Shown here piece after piece: positions 35,482-44,909 of a stretch of DNA of 64,000 nucleotides. The stretch is from NCBI GenBank assembly GCA_945868475.1, contig CAMBLM010000002.1:1-64000 (forward strand), written 5' to 3'. Both the position numbers and the translations under genes were made by a program. Each line of letters begins with the position of its first letter. Position 1 is the stretch's first letter. Below the pieces are notes generated by a model, which made no database searches, was not told the DNA's origin, and worked only from the letters and a program-made list of their open reading frames with translations. This DNA is from an uncultured Ruminococcus sp. (GTDB lineage: Bacteria; Bacillota; Clostridia; Oscillospirales; Ruminococcaceae).

Positions 35482-35992
35482 GATGACCTTCACCATTGTG
35501 TTCATCACTATGGTGATGATGCTCATGCGAATGTTGAGCGTTTCCGTGAGCATCGGTGTGAGCATGACCCTTACATTCGGTATAACCCGTGAATTTTTCG
35601 TGTGTCTTTACAGCGTTGAAACCGAGCTTTTTCAGATACTCAAAAGTCGGCTCATCGTAAGGGCATTTTACGTTATCATGACCGATAGCAAGCGACAGAT
35701 GGCGGTTTCCGAGCTCAAAGCAAAGCCGACCCATTTCCTCGATCGAGCCGACGCTCACGCTGATAAGGTCGGAAGGTGCGATCGTAACAACAACAAGCCT
35801 GTTCCCGTCCTCATAGATAATGTCATTCTCGTTGAGCGGCTCGCCGATCTTTATTCCGATATCCTCGCCCGAATCGGTGGTCTTGCGGAGAAGCTTTTTG
35901 TCACGCTCGAACCAATCGACCGAAACATATTCTGTTTTTTTATCGGTCTTAAAATTTTCATCAAGTTTTCCGATTATTTTTTCCGTTATCAT
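35468..35992 (-). CDS. ureE: Urease nickel metallochaperone UreE
   Basis: 174 residues: N-terminal peptide-binding-like domain (DWFERDKKLLRKTTDSGEDIGIKIGEPL), C-terminal metal domain with GNRHLSLAIGHDNVKCPYDEPTFEYLKKLGF, and a His-rich tail (HAHTDAHGNAQHSHEHHHHSDEHNGEGHHEHH). It brings nickel to the UreDFG complex. The last bases overlap the ureF start. The long His tail suggests nickel storage. Confidence 0.96.
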   Translation of the reverse strand: MITEKIIGKLDENFKTDKKTEYVSVDWFERDKKLLRKTTDSGEDIGIKIGEPLNENDIIYEDGNRLVVVTIAPSDLISVSVGSIEEMGRLCFELGNRHLSLAIGHDNVKCPYDEPTFEYLKKLGFNAVKTHEKFTGYTECKGHAHTDAHGNAQHSHEHHHHSDEHNGEGHHEHH

Positions 35993-36006
35993 AGTTCATG
36001 CTCTCC

Positions 36007-37719
36007 TTAGAAAAGGTAGTATTTCTGCGTAAGAGGAAGCTTTTTTGCCGCTTCGCAGGTTATGAGCTTTCCGTCAACGGTAACACGGTAATTTTCGGGA
36101 TCGACCTTGATATCGCCTGTTACATCGTTGAAACGCATATCCTTTTTGCCGATATTACGGCAGTTTTTCACGGGGAGAACTATCCTCTGAAGTCCAAGAC
36201 GCTCCTTTATGCCGTTTTCAACAGCCGCACCCGATACAAAGCTTATGCAGCAGCGCTTTACGGCAAGTCCGTTCGCACCGAACATCTTTGTGTAAACAAC
36301 AGGCTGAGGTGTCGGGATAGAAGCATTCGCATCACCCATTTTTGATGCGCATATAAAGCCGCCCTTGATTATCATTTCAGGCTTTACGCCGAACATTGAC
36401 GGCTTCCAGAGTACAAGATCGGCGAATTTTCCGACCTCGACCGAACCGACATAATCGGCAATGCCGTGCGTGATCGCAGGATTTATCGTGTATTTTGAAA
36501 CATAACGCTTTATTCTGAAATTATCGCTGCGTTCACTGTCCTCCGGGAGAGCTCCACGCTGATCCTTCATCTTTGAAGCCGTCTGCCAAGTCCTTGTGAT
36601 GACCTCGCCGACACGTCCCATTGCCTGAGAGTCGCTCGACATCATACTGAAAATGCCCATATCGTGAAGAACGTCCTCGGCTGCGATGGTTTCGGGACGG
36701 ATTCGTGAATCAGCGAAAGCAACGTCCTCGGGAACTTTGCTGTCAAGGTGGTGGCATACCATAAGCATATCAAGATGCTCGTCAATTGTGTTGACGGTGA
36801 AAGGCATAGTCGGGTTCGTGGACGACGGAAGAACGTTCGGGAACGCAGCCGCCTTGATAATGTCGGGAGCGTGTCCGCCGCCTGCGCCCTCGGTATGGTA
36901 TGTGTGGATAGTCCTGCCGTTTATTGCGGCGAGGGTATCCTCGACAAAACCGCCCTCGTTGAGCGTGTCGGTGTGGATAGAAACCTGAACGTCATATTTA
37001 TCCGCAACGGTAAGAGCCTTGTCGATAACGGACGGAGTTGCTCCCCAGTCCTCATGTATCTTCAAGCCGCAAGCGCCTGCTTCGACCTGCTCGGTGAGAG
37101 TTTCAATGCCTGCACTGTTGCCCTTTCCGAGATAACCAAGGTTCATCGGGTATTCTTCCGAAGCTTCGAGCATTTTCTCAATGTTGAATCTGCCCGGCGA
37201 GCAAGTAGTTGCATTAGTTCCGTCAGCAGGACCCGTGCCGCCGCCTATCATCGTTGTAATGCCCGAATAAAGTGCAGTTTCTATCTGCGTTGGACTGATG
37301 AAGTGGATATGCGTGTCGATGCCGCCTGCGGTGAGGATAAGTCCCTCGCCTGCGATAGCCTCGGTCGATGCACCGAAAACGAGCGAGGGAGTAACGCCGT
37401 CCATAATGTCTGGGTTGCCTGCCTTGCCAATGCCGCATATCTTTCCGTCCTTTATGCCGATATCGGCCTTGTATATGCCCGTTGAGTCGATAACAACAAC
37501 ACTTGTGATGACCGTATTGGGACATTCGCTGTCGGGTACGGAGCAGGACTGACCCATACCGTCACGGAGCGACTTTCCGCCGCCGAATTTTGCTTCTTCG
37601 CCGTAAACGCAGTAGTCCTTTTCGACCTCGGCGATGAGCGAAGTATCACCCAGGCGGATCCTGTCGCCCGTTGTCGGGCCGTACATATCAGCATACTGCT
37701 TTCTTGACATTTTGAACAT
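36007..37719 (-). CDS. ureC: Urease alpha subunit
   Basis: About 570 residues. It cleaves urea to ammonia and carbamate at a dinuclear nickel site. Visible site residues: nickel ligands in [14 protein letters not shown], the carbamylated Lys in [28 protein letters not shown], and the mobile flap [17 protein letters not shown] with its Cys and His. The track start at 37836 lies inside ureAB; the ATG at 37719 ([14 protein letters not shown]) follows GGGGAGGATGAGTAAA, the end of ureAB, and is preferred. Confidence 0.98.
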   Translation of the reverse strand: MFKMSRKQYADMYGPTTGDRIRLGDTSLIAEVEKDYCVYGEEAKFGGGKSLRDGMGQSCSVPDSECPNTVITSVVVIDSTGIYKADIGIKDGKICGIGKAGNPDIMDGVTPSLVFGASTEAIAGEGLILTAGGIDTHIHFISPTQIETALYSGITTMIGGGTGPADGTNATTCSPGRFNIEKMLEASEEYPMNLGYLGKGNSAGIETLTEQVEAGACGLKIHEDWGATPSVIDKALTVADKYDVQVSIHTDTLNEGGFVEDTLAAINGRTIHTYHTEGAGGGHAPDIIKAAAFPNVLPSSTNPTMPFTVNTIDEHLDMLMVCHHLDSKVPEDVAFADSRIRPETIAAEDVLHDMGIFSMMSSDSQAMGRVGEVITRTWQTASKMKDQRGALPEDSERSDNFRIKRYVSKYTINPAITHGIADYVGSVEVGKFADLVLWKPSMFGVKPEMIIKGGFICASKMGDANASIPTPQPVVYTKMFGANGLAVKRCCISFVSGAAVENGIKERLGLQRIVLPVKNCRNIGKKDMRFNDVTGDIKVDPENYRVTVDGKLITCEAAKKLPLTQKYYLF

Positions 37720-37720
37720 T

Positions 37721-38410
37721 TTACTCATCCTCCCCGAACAGGAAACCTTTTTCCTTAGCCTTTGCAATAGCCTTTGCCTTAACGTCAGGGTCGTCCATTG
37801 CGCCCCTAACAAGATCGTTAAGTCCGAAGCCGACACGCTTTCCTCCGATAGCGATAAGCTTTACACGCTTGCTCTCGCCCGGTTCAAAACGAACCGCTGT
37901 TCCTGCGGGGATATCAAGGCGCATACCGTAAGCAAGCCCACGGTTGAATTCGAGAGCCTTGTTGACCTCGAAAAAGTGGAAGTGCGAGCCGACCTGGATA
38001 GGTCTGTCGGCTGTATTCGTAACGGTGAGCTCGGAGCTGTCCTTGCCCGAATTTATCTCGATCTCGCCGTCCTCGATGAGAAGTTCACCGGGGATAATGT
38101 TGTTGTTCGGCACGATGGGTTCGTGAACGGTGACAAGCTTCGTTCCGTCCGGGAAAGTCGCTTCAAGCTGAATTTCATGTATCATCTCGGGTACACCGTC
38201 CATAACGTCATCGCAGGTCAGAAGCTGCTTTCCGATGCTCATAAGCTCGGTAACGGTCTTGCCTTCACGGGCAAGTTCAAGCAATTCTGAGGTTATGTAA
38301 GCTATAGCTTCGGGGTAGTTCAGCTTTAGTCCCCTCGCCTTTCGCTGCTTAGCAAGCTCGCCTGCGGAATGTATCATCAATCTTTCCTGCTCTCTCGGTG
38401 TAAGATGCAT
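37721..38410 (-). CDS. ureAB: Fused urease gamma/beta subunit
   Basis: 229 residues joining UreA (gamma, about 1-100: [67 protein letters not shown]) and UreB (beta, about 105-229: [61 protein letters not shown]). Most bacteria keep these separate; Helicobacter UreA is fused in the same order. The tail ([19 protein letters not shown]) resembles the start of the Helicobacter C-terminal extension but is shorter. Upstream gap of 70 nt. Confidence 0.96.
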   Translation of the reverse strand: MHLTPREQERLMIHSAGELAKQRKARGLKLNYPEAIAYITSELLELAREGKTVTELMSIGKQLLTCDDVMDGVPEMIHEIQLEATFPDGTKLVTVHEPIVPNNNIIPGELLIEDGEIEINSGKDSSELTVTNTADRPIQVGSHFHFFEVNKALEFNRGLAYGMRLDIPAGTAVRFEPGESKRVKLIAIGGKRVGFGLNDLVRGAMDDPDVKAKAIAKAKEKGFLFGEDE

Positions 38411-38480
38411 TTTTCTCTCATTCCTTTCGGGTGATACGCCGAAAATCCGTGCGCAAAATGCGAACGGATAAACGGTAATT

Positions 38481-38792
38481 TTATTTGTGCATTATAATTT
38501 TCTTTACAACGCCGTTCGGGTCTTTTACAAGGACAATTATTGTCCAGATAACAAGTCCGAGAACGACCGCCGATAAGCCTAAAAAGCCGTCGTTGAGCAT
38601 TGTCTGCGCATCGGGTACGAAAAACTCCGCACCCATTTCCATATATTCAACAACAGCGTCAACGAGCCACATCAGCGATGCCCCCCAGTACATACAGCAG
38701 AGCGTCCCGATCTTCATTTCACGAGCCTTGCCGCTTGTGTACCATACAGCCGTTGAAATTACTGCCGCAAAGATAGTTATGAGAAGCGTCAT
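38481..38792 (-). CDS. Small membrane protein in the urea operon (103 aa)
   Basis: Not recognised. Three likely membrane segments ([63 protein letters not shown]) and a short basic tail (KKIIMHK). Start and stop overlap its neighbour at 38792 by one base, so the two are translationally coupled. It lies between the urea transporter and urease, so a part in urea or ammonium passage, nickel entry, or complex anchoring is conceivable but unproven. Confidence 0.75.
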   Translation of the reverse strand: MTLLITIFAAVISTAVWYTSGKAREMKIGTLCCMYWGASLMWLVDAVVEYMEMGAEFFVPDAQTMLNDGFLGLSAVVLGLVIWTIIVLVKDPNGVVKKIIMHK

Positions 38793-39178
38793 TATTCTGC
38801 ACTCTCCTTTACGGTTTTGTCAGCTTTCTTCCTGACCGCTGCTCCGATGCATAAAACTCCTGCCCAGACAGCCGTTACAAGTGCCGCCATAGCAACGCCC
38901 GATGTCGCAATTTCATGCAGCATCACCTGCGTTGTTTCGGGGTCGTTTGCTGCCGTCAAAAACGGAAAAAACGGAACGACTTCGCCGTGCCAGATATGCT
39001 CGAATGCAAGCAGAGCAGAGCCGCCCCAAAGCATCTTGTTGAGCAGTCCGAGCTTTTCGGAGAATTTGCAGGTGAGTTCCTTCCCCTCGCGTTCAGCCTT
39101 ACATTCGTGCGAATGAAGGACCTTTTCTGTGATAGTTGTAACGATAGCTTCCGTTACGGGTGCAATAAAACAAGCCAT
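38792..39178 (-). CDS. Small membrane protein in the urea operon (128 aa)
   Basis: Not recognised. Begins MACFIAPVTEAIVTTITEKVLHSHECKAEREGKELTCKF, with His and Cys residues near the N-terminus that could hold a metal, then two hydrophobic segments (LLNKMLWGGSALLAFEHIW; GVAMAALVTAVWAGVLCIGAAV) separated by a loop with FFPFLTAANDPE. Starts with ATG after GGGAGGAATT, 24 nt after urtE. Its fixed position with the next gene points to a two-part membrane complex. Confidence 0.75.
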   Translation of the reverse strand: MACFIAPVTEAIVTTITEKVLHSHECKAEREGKELTCKFSEKLGLLNKMLWGGSALLAFEHIWHGEVVPFFPFLTAANDPETTQVMLHEIATSGVAMAALVTAVWAGVLCIGAAVRKKADKTVKESAE

Positions 39179-39201
39179 AAATAATTCCTCCCTGAATTTT
39201 A

Positions 39202-39894
39202 TTACTCCGTCATAAGACGGCGTATTTCGTTATGATCGTTTTCGTTCCGTCCGCCTTTAAAGACGACAGAACCCTTTTCCATTACATATATCTCCTCCGC
39301 ATTTTCAAGTACGAAGTCAAGATACTGTTCAACGAGCAGCACCGTGATGCCTTTCCACTCGTTTATGCGGCGGATAGCTGCACCGATATCCTGAATGATA
39401 GACGGCTGAATACCCTCGGTCGGTTCGTCAAGAATGATTATCTTCGGGTCAGCCGCCAGTGCCCTCGCAATTGCCAGCTGCTGCTGCTGACCGCCCGAAA
39501 GGTCACCGCCTTTTCTCTTTGCGAACTTCGGAAGTATCGGAAAAAGCTCATAGAGGTAATCGGGAACTTTTCCCTTTCCTCCGAGCGGCTGCAAGCCAAG
39601 CTCGATGTTCTCCTGAACGGTCATCTGCGGAAAGATATCTCTTCCCTGCGGAACATACCCGATGCCGAGCTTTACTCTTTCGTAGGTCGGTATTCTGATA
39701 ATGTCCTTTCCGTCAAAAATTATCTTTCCCGAGGGAGTTTTTACAAGTCCCATTATACTTTTGAGGGTCGTGCTTTTGCCAACACCGTTTCTGCCGATAA
39801 GACTCACTATCTTTCCTTTCGGAACTTCAAATGAAAGGTCGCTTATGACCTTGCTCTCGCCGTAACAAGCGTCAATATGTTCAACTTTGAGCAT
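39202..39894 (-). CDS. urtE: Urea ABC transporter ATPase UrtE
   Basis: 230 residues, a LivF-type ATPase. Walker A GRNGVGKSTTLKSIMG, signature LSGGQQQQLAIARALA, Walker B KIIILDEPTEGIQPS, H-loop VLLVEQYLDF. In urtABCDE clusters it pairs with UrtD. Start overlaps the urtD stop (TAATG). The GIQPSII text after Walker B is common to UrtE and separates it from generic LivF. Confidence 0.95.
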   Translation of the reverse strand: MLKVEHIDACYGESKVISDLSFEVPKGKIVSLIGRNGVGKSTTLKSIMGLVKTPSGKIIFDGKDIIRIPTYERVKLGIGYVPQGRDIFPQMTVQENIELGLQPLGGKGKVPDYLYELFPILPKFAKRKGGDLSGGQQQQLAIARALAADPKIIILDEPTEGIQPSIIQDIGAAIRRINEWKGITVLLVEQYLDFVLENAEEIYVMEKGSVVFKGGRNENDHNEIRRLMTE

Positions 39895-40664
39895 TACTTT
39901 TCTCCCCCTCTTCCGAGATATACCGACTGAACGGTCTTGTCGGCAAGAACGTCGTTTATGTCGCCCTCCATAAGAATTTTTCCCTCGTGGAGAACGGTAA
40001 CGGTGTCCGCTGCCTGCTTTACAAAGTCCATATCGTGTTCAATGACGATAACCGTACATTCATCTTTGATCTTTTTGAGGATCTCGCCCGTGCGGAACGT
40101 TTCGGGCTTGCCCATTCCTGCCGCAGGCTCGTCAAGCATTATGATCTCAGGCTTCTGAACGAGCTGCATACCGATCTCGAGCCACTGCTTCTGACCATGT
40201 GCAAGACTTCCTGCACGAACGTCTTTTTTGTCGAGCAGTCCGACCTTTTCAAGCACCTCATCGATGCTTTTCAGCTCCTCCTCGGACGGCTTTCCGAAGA
40301 TCGAATCCATTATGCCCTTGTGACCTTTGAGCGAAAGTATCATATTGTCAAGCACCGTGAGGTTCACGAAAACGCTCGGCACCTGGAACTTCCTGCCGAT
40401 GCCCTCGCGGACAATTTTATACTCTTTCATTCCCGTAAGTCGCATCGGCTCTCTGCCCTCGGGGTAATACATAATGTTTCCTGCGGTCGGTTTTGTCTTT
40501 GCGCAGATTATATCGAGAAGAGTTGTCTTTCCTGCGCCGTTCGGACCGATGAAAAAGTGTATCGTGTGCCTTTTTACATTGGTACGAACATCCGTCAGAG
40601 CGTAAAATCCGTCAAAGCATACGGAAATATTTTTTATTTCAAGTACGTTTTCATTGCTTGTCAT
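39894..40664 (-). CDS. urtD: Urea ABC transporter ATPase UrtD
   Basis: 256 residues, LivG-type ATPase. Walker A GPNGAGKTTLLDIICAKTKPT, long LivG insert (MKEYKIVREGIGRKFQVPSVFVNLTVLDNM), LAHGQKQWLEIGMQL as signature (the HGQKQ variant typical of UrtD), Walker B IIMLDEPAAGM, H-loop VIVIEHDMDFV. Powers urea import together with UrtE. Spaced 16 nt after urtC. Confidence 0.95.
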   Translation of the reverse strand: MTSNENVLEIKNISVCFDGFYALTDVRTNVKRHTIHFFIGPNGAGKTTLLDIICAKTKPTAGNIMYYPEGREPMRLTGMKEYKIVREGIGRKFQVPSVFVNLTVLDNMILSLKGHKGIMDSIFGKPSEEELKSIDEVLEKVGLLDKKDVRAGSLAHGQKQWLEIGMQLVQKPEIIMLDEPAAGMGKPETFRTGEILKKIKDECTVIVIEHDMDFVKQAADTVTVLHEGKILMEGDINDVLADKTVQSVYLGRGGEK

Positions 40665-40680
40665 ACTGTAAACATTCCTT

Positions 40681-41796
40681 TCATGCTTTTACTTTTTCGG
40701 CAGAAGCTTTTTCAGTCTTTGCCTTCTTGTTCTTTCTTGAAGCGATCATCTCGGGAAGCTGATCCTTTACAAATCCAACGATGCCGCCCTTGAAGAAGAG
40801 TATCGTTATGCAGAAAACCGCACCGATAATGTACTGCCATATCTCAACCATCGCGCCCGAACTGAGGTTGTATTCGCAAAGGTTGATGAGGAATGCACCG
40901 ATAACTGCGCCGATGATAGTTCCTCTGCCGCCGATAGCGACCCAGATCACCATTGTGATAGAATAGGATATCGTCATCTGCGATGGTGTGATGCTGCCGT
41001 TGAAGTTTACGAAAACCGCACCTGCGACAGCTGCGATAACTGCGGATAAAACATAAACGAAAGTCTTGTAGCTGCTTACCTTGTATCCCGAGAAGTATGT
41101 GCGGTTCTCGCCGTCCCTTATCGCGATAAGAAGCTTGCCGAATTTTCTTCCGACGAGGAATTTGCAGAGCGCATAAACGCCTATCATTACTGCGAGTGCG
41201 ACATAAAAAAGCAGGAACATTCTGCTCTTGTTCGATTCGCCCTTAATGCTGCCGAAGATAGATTTTATCTCGGTGATGCCGACATTTCCGTTCGTATAAG
41301 GCGAAAGTGCGATGAAAATCGAATAAGCTGCCCATGTGAGAGCCTGCGAAATGATCGAGAAGTAAACGCCTTTAACTCTGCTCTTGAATATGAAGTAACC
41401 GATAACGCCCGAAACAGCAGCCGGTACAACGATCACCATTATCAGCGAGAGCGGCAGGTTAAGGAACGGCTTCCAAGCGAGCGGAAGTTCCGTAAGTCCG
41501 CCCGTGTGCATAAAGTCGGTGATCTTTCCGCCCGTGCTTTGAAGCTTTAAGTACATTGCCATTGCGTAACCGCCGAGTGCGAAGTAAAGTCCGTGACCGA
41601 GGCTAAGGATTCCCGTATATCCCCATATCAGGTCGATGCCCATTGCTGCGATCGCAAAGGCTGTGCATTTGCCGAGAAAAAGAACCGTTGAACTGTTCAT
41701 AAGTCCTGCGGAATACAGCAGCGGCATAACTGCAAGCACGACCGCTATAACGCCGAAGCAGATATTTGAACCCTGTTTTTTTATAAGCTTGTTCAT
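40681..41796 (-). CDS. urtC: Urea ABC transporter permease UrtC
   Basis: 371 residues with about nine or ten membrane helices, LivM-type permease. Lines typical of UrtC: MGIDLIWGYTGILSLGHGLYFALGGYAMAMYL and FVYVLSAVIAAVAGAVFVNFNGSITPSQM. C-terminal Lys-rich cytosolic tail. Forms the channel with UrtB. ATG after GGAGA, 17 nt after urtB. Confidence 0.95.
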   Translation of the reverse strand: MNKLIKKQGSNICFGVIAVVLAVMPLLYSAGLMNSSTVLFLGKCTAFAIAAMGIDLIWGYTGILSLGHGLYFALGGYAMAMYLKLQSTGGKITDFMHTGGLTELPLAWKPFLNLPLSLIMVIVVPAAVSGVIGYFIFKSRVKGVYFSIISQALTWAAYSIFIALSPYTNGNVGITEIKSIFGSIKGESNKSRMFLLFYVALAVMIGVYALCKFLVGRKFGKLLIAIRDGENRTYFSGYKVSSYKTFVYVLSAVIAAVAGAVFVNFNGSITPSQMTISYSITMVIWVAIGGRGTIIGAVIGAFLINLCEYNLSSGAMVEIWQYIIGAVFCITILFFKGGIVGFVKDQLPEMIASRKNKKAKTEKASAEKVKA

Positions 41797-41813
41797 ATCT
41801 CATTCTCCTTTGG

Positions 41814-42719
41814 TTATTCATCAAGGCTTCTGCTCTTGATAACGAACAGACCCTGCGGACGCTTCTGAAGAAATACAATAACTATAAGAAGCACGATAGC
41901 CTTTGCTATTGTAGATGAAGTGTAGTTTTCCGTGAAAATGCTTGCCGAACCGATTATCGTCGAGCCAAGCACCGTTCCTGCAAGCTTTCCAACGCCGCCG
42001 AGAACGACTGCCATAAACGAGTTTACGATGTAGCTCTGACCGACCGTTGAATCTATCGAACCGAGGAGTGCAACGGAACAGCCTGCGATGCCTGCAAGAC
42101 CCGAACCGAGTGCGAACGTGATGTTATCGACCTTTCGGGAGTTGATACCCATGCACTGTGCCATCGGTCTGTTCTGCATTACGGCTCTCATCTGCTTGCC
42201 GAAGTTAGACTTGTACATTATTATCCAGACGATAAAAAGGCAAAGCAGAACCATAAACATAATAAAAATTCTGTTGTAGGAGAAGGTGCAGCCGCCGACC
42301 GTTACGCCGCCTTGTAAAAATGACGGTGCGGTAACGTTAACGCCCTGCGTTCCGAAGATGCTTCGTGCCGCCTGCTGTAAGATAAGGCTGATGCCCCATG
42401 TTGCGAGCAGGCTGTCGATCTCTCTGCCGTAAAGCCTCTGAATGACGAATCTTTCAAGCAGACTTCCGAGCAGGAACGCCGTTCCGAATGCAACGGGGAT
42501 AGATACTATGTAATAAATATCTCTCACGCTTTCGGGAAAAACAGCAGCAAATATCTGCTGTGTAACATAAGTCATATATGCGCCGATCATAACGAATTCG
42601 CCGTGCGCCATATTGATAACTCTCATAAGTCCGAATGTGACCGCAAGACCTATCGAGGTCAGCAGGATTATCGAACTCAAGCTTAATCCGTTAAACAATG
42701 TTGATATGAACTGTGCCAT
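41814..42719 (-). CDS. urtB: Urea ABC transporter permease UrtB
   Basis: The track start at 42833 would run through the strong hairpin upstream; the ATG at 42719 (MAQFISTLFNGLSLSSIILLTSIGLAVTFGLMRVINMAHGEFVM) follows AAAGGACG and is preferred, giving 301 residues. LivH-type permease with about eight helices; INMAHGEF and MVVLGGVGKLAGT-like (MAVVLGGVGKLAGTVLG) lines identify the family. A 21-bp hairpin separates it from urtA. Confidence 0.95.
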   Translation of the reverse strand: MAQFISTLFNGLSLSSIILLTSIGLAVTFGLMRVINMAHGEFVMIGAYMTYVTQQIFAAVFPESVRDIYYIVSIPVAFGTAFLLGSLLERFVIQRLYGREIDSLLATWGISLILQQAARSIFGTQGVNVTAPSFLQGGVTVGGCTFSYNRIFIMFMVLLCLFIVWIIMYKSNFGKQMRAVMQNRPMAQCMGINSRKVDNITFALGSGLAGIAGCSVALLGSIDSTVGQSYIVNSFMAVVLGGVGKLAGTVLGSTIIGSASIFTENYTSSTIAKAIVLLIVIVFLQKRPQGLFVIKSRSLDE

Positions 42720-42746
42720 ACAGATCGTCCTTTCGTGGGAAATATT

Positions 42747-42797
42747 TTGAGTACCCGTGTAAGGAAATGCTGTACGTTTCCTTACACGGGTACTCAA
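42747..42797 (-). promoter_or_regulatory. Perfect 21-bp hairpin between urtA and urtB
   Basis: TTGAGTACCCGTGTAAGGAAA and its exact complement flank a 9-base loop. On the minus strand it is followed by AAAATATTTCCC, a weak U tract, so it is more likely an RNA processing, stabilising or partial-termination element that lets the binding protein be made in excess over the permeases. Confidence 0.75.
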
Positions 42798-42839
42798 GCG
42801 GATCGCCGTGAACCGCCTAAGTGCCCAAAGCATTATTAT

Positions 42840-44120
42840 TTATTCGATAGGCTGGATGCCTGCTTCAACTGCCCAATCATAAGTTGTAAGATATGGGTCG
42901 GGGTCAACAGCTGTCGGAGTTGAATAAACTTCATAGATAAGTCCGTCATCTCTGATCTCACCGATTCTTACAGGCTTTGTGAGATGCTGATTTGTACCGT
43001 TGATAGTAACCGTACCCTCGGGAGCGTTGAACGAAATGTCGCCGCCTGCAATTGCTTCTCTTACAGCGTCAACATCGAAGCTTCCTGCCTTTTCGCAGGC
43101 TGCTTTCCAGAGGTAAACTGCATCGTAAGCTGCCTCAGCAGGGTCGGAAGTTACTCTTGATTCGCCGAATTTAGCCTTGTAAGCTTCAACGAAAGCCTTG
43201 TTTTCGGGTGTATCGGTCGTTTCATAGTAGTTCCATGAAACCATGTGACCCTTGAGGATATCTGCGCCGATAGTTGCGACCTCTTCCTCTGCGATAGAGA
43301 ACGACATTGTAGGATATTCTGCGCTTGTGTAGTTCTTTTCAGCCATCTGCTTGAAGAACGAAACATTGCCCGTGCCGTTGAGTGTGTTGATGATGATCTC
43401 AGGCTGTGCAGCTTCGATCTTGGAGATGATAGCTGCGAAATCGGTCTGATCCATGTCGGCATATTCTTCACCGACTACCTCGCCGCCTGCTGCCTGAACC
43501 TGCGCTGTGATTATCATATTCGCTGTTCTCGGGAAAACATAGTCCGAACCGAGCAGGAAGAACTTCTTGTAACCCTTGTCGAGAAGATACTCGATAGCAG
43601 GAACGATCTGCTGATTTGGTGCAGCACCCGTGTAAACGATGTTTGGCGACTGCTCCATGCCCTCATACTGAACGGGATACCAGAGCAATGCGTTGTAATC
43701 CTCGAATACAGGCTTTACAGCCTTTCTGGAAGAAGATGTCCAGCAGCCGAATACTGTTGCGACCTTTTCGCTGTCTACAAGCTTCTCAGCCTTTGTTGCG
43801 AAGGTCGAAGGCTCGGAAGCACCGTCCTCTTCGACATAAACGATCTGCTTTCCGAGGACGCCGCCTGCGGAATTTATCTCATCTATCGCAAGAACTTCAG
43901 CATCTCTTACAGCCTTTTCGCTGATCGCCATTGAACCTGTCAGCGAGTGAAGAAGTCCGACCTTAACGGTATCATCTCCGCTTGCTGCTGCAGCAGATGT
44001 TGTTCCGTCCGAGGAAGCACCGCTGTCCGATGCGGTGCTTCCGCAGCCTGCCAATGTCATTGCGAACATTGCCATAGATGCTGCGAGTGCTGCGATCTTT
44101 CTTAAACTAACCTTTTTCAT
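42840..44120 (-). CDS. urtA: Urea ABC transporter substrate-binding lipoprotein UrtA
   Basis: The ATG at 44120 (MKKVSLRKIAAL) has AAGGAG seven bases before it; the track start at 44186 lies in a terminator. 426 residues: lipoprotein signal ending LAGC, Ser/Ala linker, then the amino-acid/urea type binding fold (VKVGLLHSLTGSMAISEKAVRDAEVLAIDEINSAGGVLGKQI, TVFGCWTSSSRKAVKPVFEDYNALLWYPVQYEGMEQSPNIVYTGAAPNQQ). These lines are characteristic of UrtA. First gene of the urea operon. Confidence 0.97.
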   Translation of the reverse strand: MKKVSLRKIAALAASMAMFAMTLAGCGSTASDSGASSDGTTSAAAASGDDTVKVGLLHSLTGSMAISEKAVRDAEVLAIDEINSAGGVLGKQIVYVEEDGASEPSTFATKAEKLVDSEKVATVFGCWTSSSRKAVKPVFEDYNALLWYPVQYEGMEQSPNIVYTGAAPNQQIVPAIEYLLDKGYKKFFLLGSDYVFPRTANMIITAQVQAAGGEVVGEEYADMDQTDFAAIISKIEAAQPEIIINTLNGTGNVSFFKQMAEKNYTSAEYPTMSFSIAEEEVATIGADILKGHMVSWNYYETTDTPENKAFVEAYKAKFGESRVTSDPAEAAYDAVYLWKAACEKAGSFDVDAVREAIAGGDISFNAPEGTVTINGTNQHLTKPVRIGEIRDDGLIYEVYSTPTAVDPDPYLTTYDWAVEAGIQPIE

Positions 44121-44154
44121 AATCATTCTCCTTTTTCCTTTTTTGCAGCTGGAT

Positions 44155-44200
44155 AATATAAAAAGCCGACACAAAGCATGATTCAATACTTTGTATCGGC
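44155..44200 (-). terminator. Hairpin between the cytidylate-kinase-like gene and urtA
   Basis: GCCGATACAAAG, 12-base loop, CTTTGTGTCGGC, then TTTTTATAT on the minus strand. Only 35 nt separate it from urtA, and no consensus promoter fits there, so urea-operon transcription may depend on read-through or on an unrecognised promoter in the hairpin itself. Confidence 0.75.
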
Positions 44201-44216
44201 TCCATTGCCGTATTAT

Positions 44217-44909
44217 TTAGATGAGCTTCAGGGCTTCAAGTGCCTTGTCGTTTTCGACCGTACCCTTTTTTTCAAGGATATCATCGCCGAACTTGATTTT
44301 CAGGTACTCAATGATAAGCTCTGCGCATCTGTCTCTGCCTATCCTTGCGGTGTTGAGGGTCATATCATAAAGTACGGGGTTTGTCCAAACTTCACCGCCC
44401 GTGTAATACTTGTAGTAGTCCGCGCGGTATCGGTCGGTCTGATAAATGAGCTTGTGAGCCTCGTCCTCGGTGACTCCGAGAAGATTTGTTATCGACTCCA
44501 CACATTCCTTTCGGGGTGCTTCAACGTAAACGCTGACAACATTGTCATAGTCGCGAAGAACATGATTTGCGCACTTTCCGATTATGATGCAGGACTGATT
44601 TTTTCCAAGCTCCCTGATTATCTTCGCCTGAATATTGTAAAGATTGACGTCGGAAATGAAGCTTTTCTCGGTCGGCTGAACGATCTCATCGGTGTTCGGA
44701 GTTCGCATGAGCCTTTTCAGAAGATGATAGCCTCTCAGCTTTTCATCGACCTGAACGAAAAGATCCTTGCTTATTCCGCTGTAGTTTGAAGCCATTGCAA
44801 GTATCTGGCTGTCATAACACGGAATACCGAGCTGCTTTGAAAGAGCCATTCCGATATGCTTTCCTCCGCTTCCGAAGCCTCTCGCTATGGTAATAACATA
44901 ACTGTCCAT
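44217..44909 (-). CDS. Cytidylate kinase-like family protein
   Basis: 230 residues. N-terminal P-loop-like ITIARGFGSGGKHIGMALSKQLGIPCYDSQIL is the hallmark of the cytidylate kinase-like (Cytidylate_kin2) family; later FISDVNLYNIQAKIIRELGKNQSCIIIGKCANHVLRDYDNVVSVYVEAP with GRDRCAELI-type arginines. Probably a nucleoside-monophosphate kinase relative; the substrate is not known. Start ATG after AAGGGGA. A TATAAT at 44950 region lacks a good -35. Lies directly upstream of the urea operon. Confidence 0.85.
   Translation of the reverse strand: MDSYVITIARGFGSGGKHIGMALSKQLGIPCYDSQILAMASNYSGISKDLFVQVDEKLRGYHLLKRLMRTPNTDEIVQPTEKSFISDVNLYNIQAKIIRELGKNQSCIIIGKCANHVLRDYDNVVSVYVEAPRKECVESITNLLGVTEDEAHKLIYQTDRYRADYYKYYTGGEVWTNPVLYDMTLNTARIGRDRCAELIIEYLKIKFGDDILEKKGTVENDKALEALKLI

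Noticed and set aside
36748-37485. 245-aa plus-strand ORF
   Set aside because: Antisense to ureC, which is clear by its active-site motifs.
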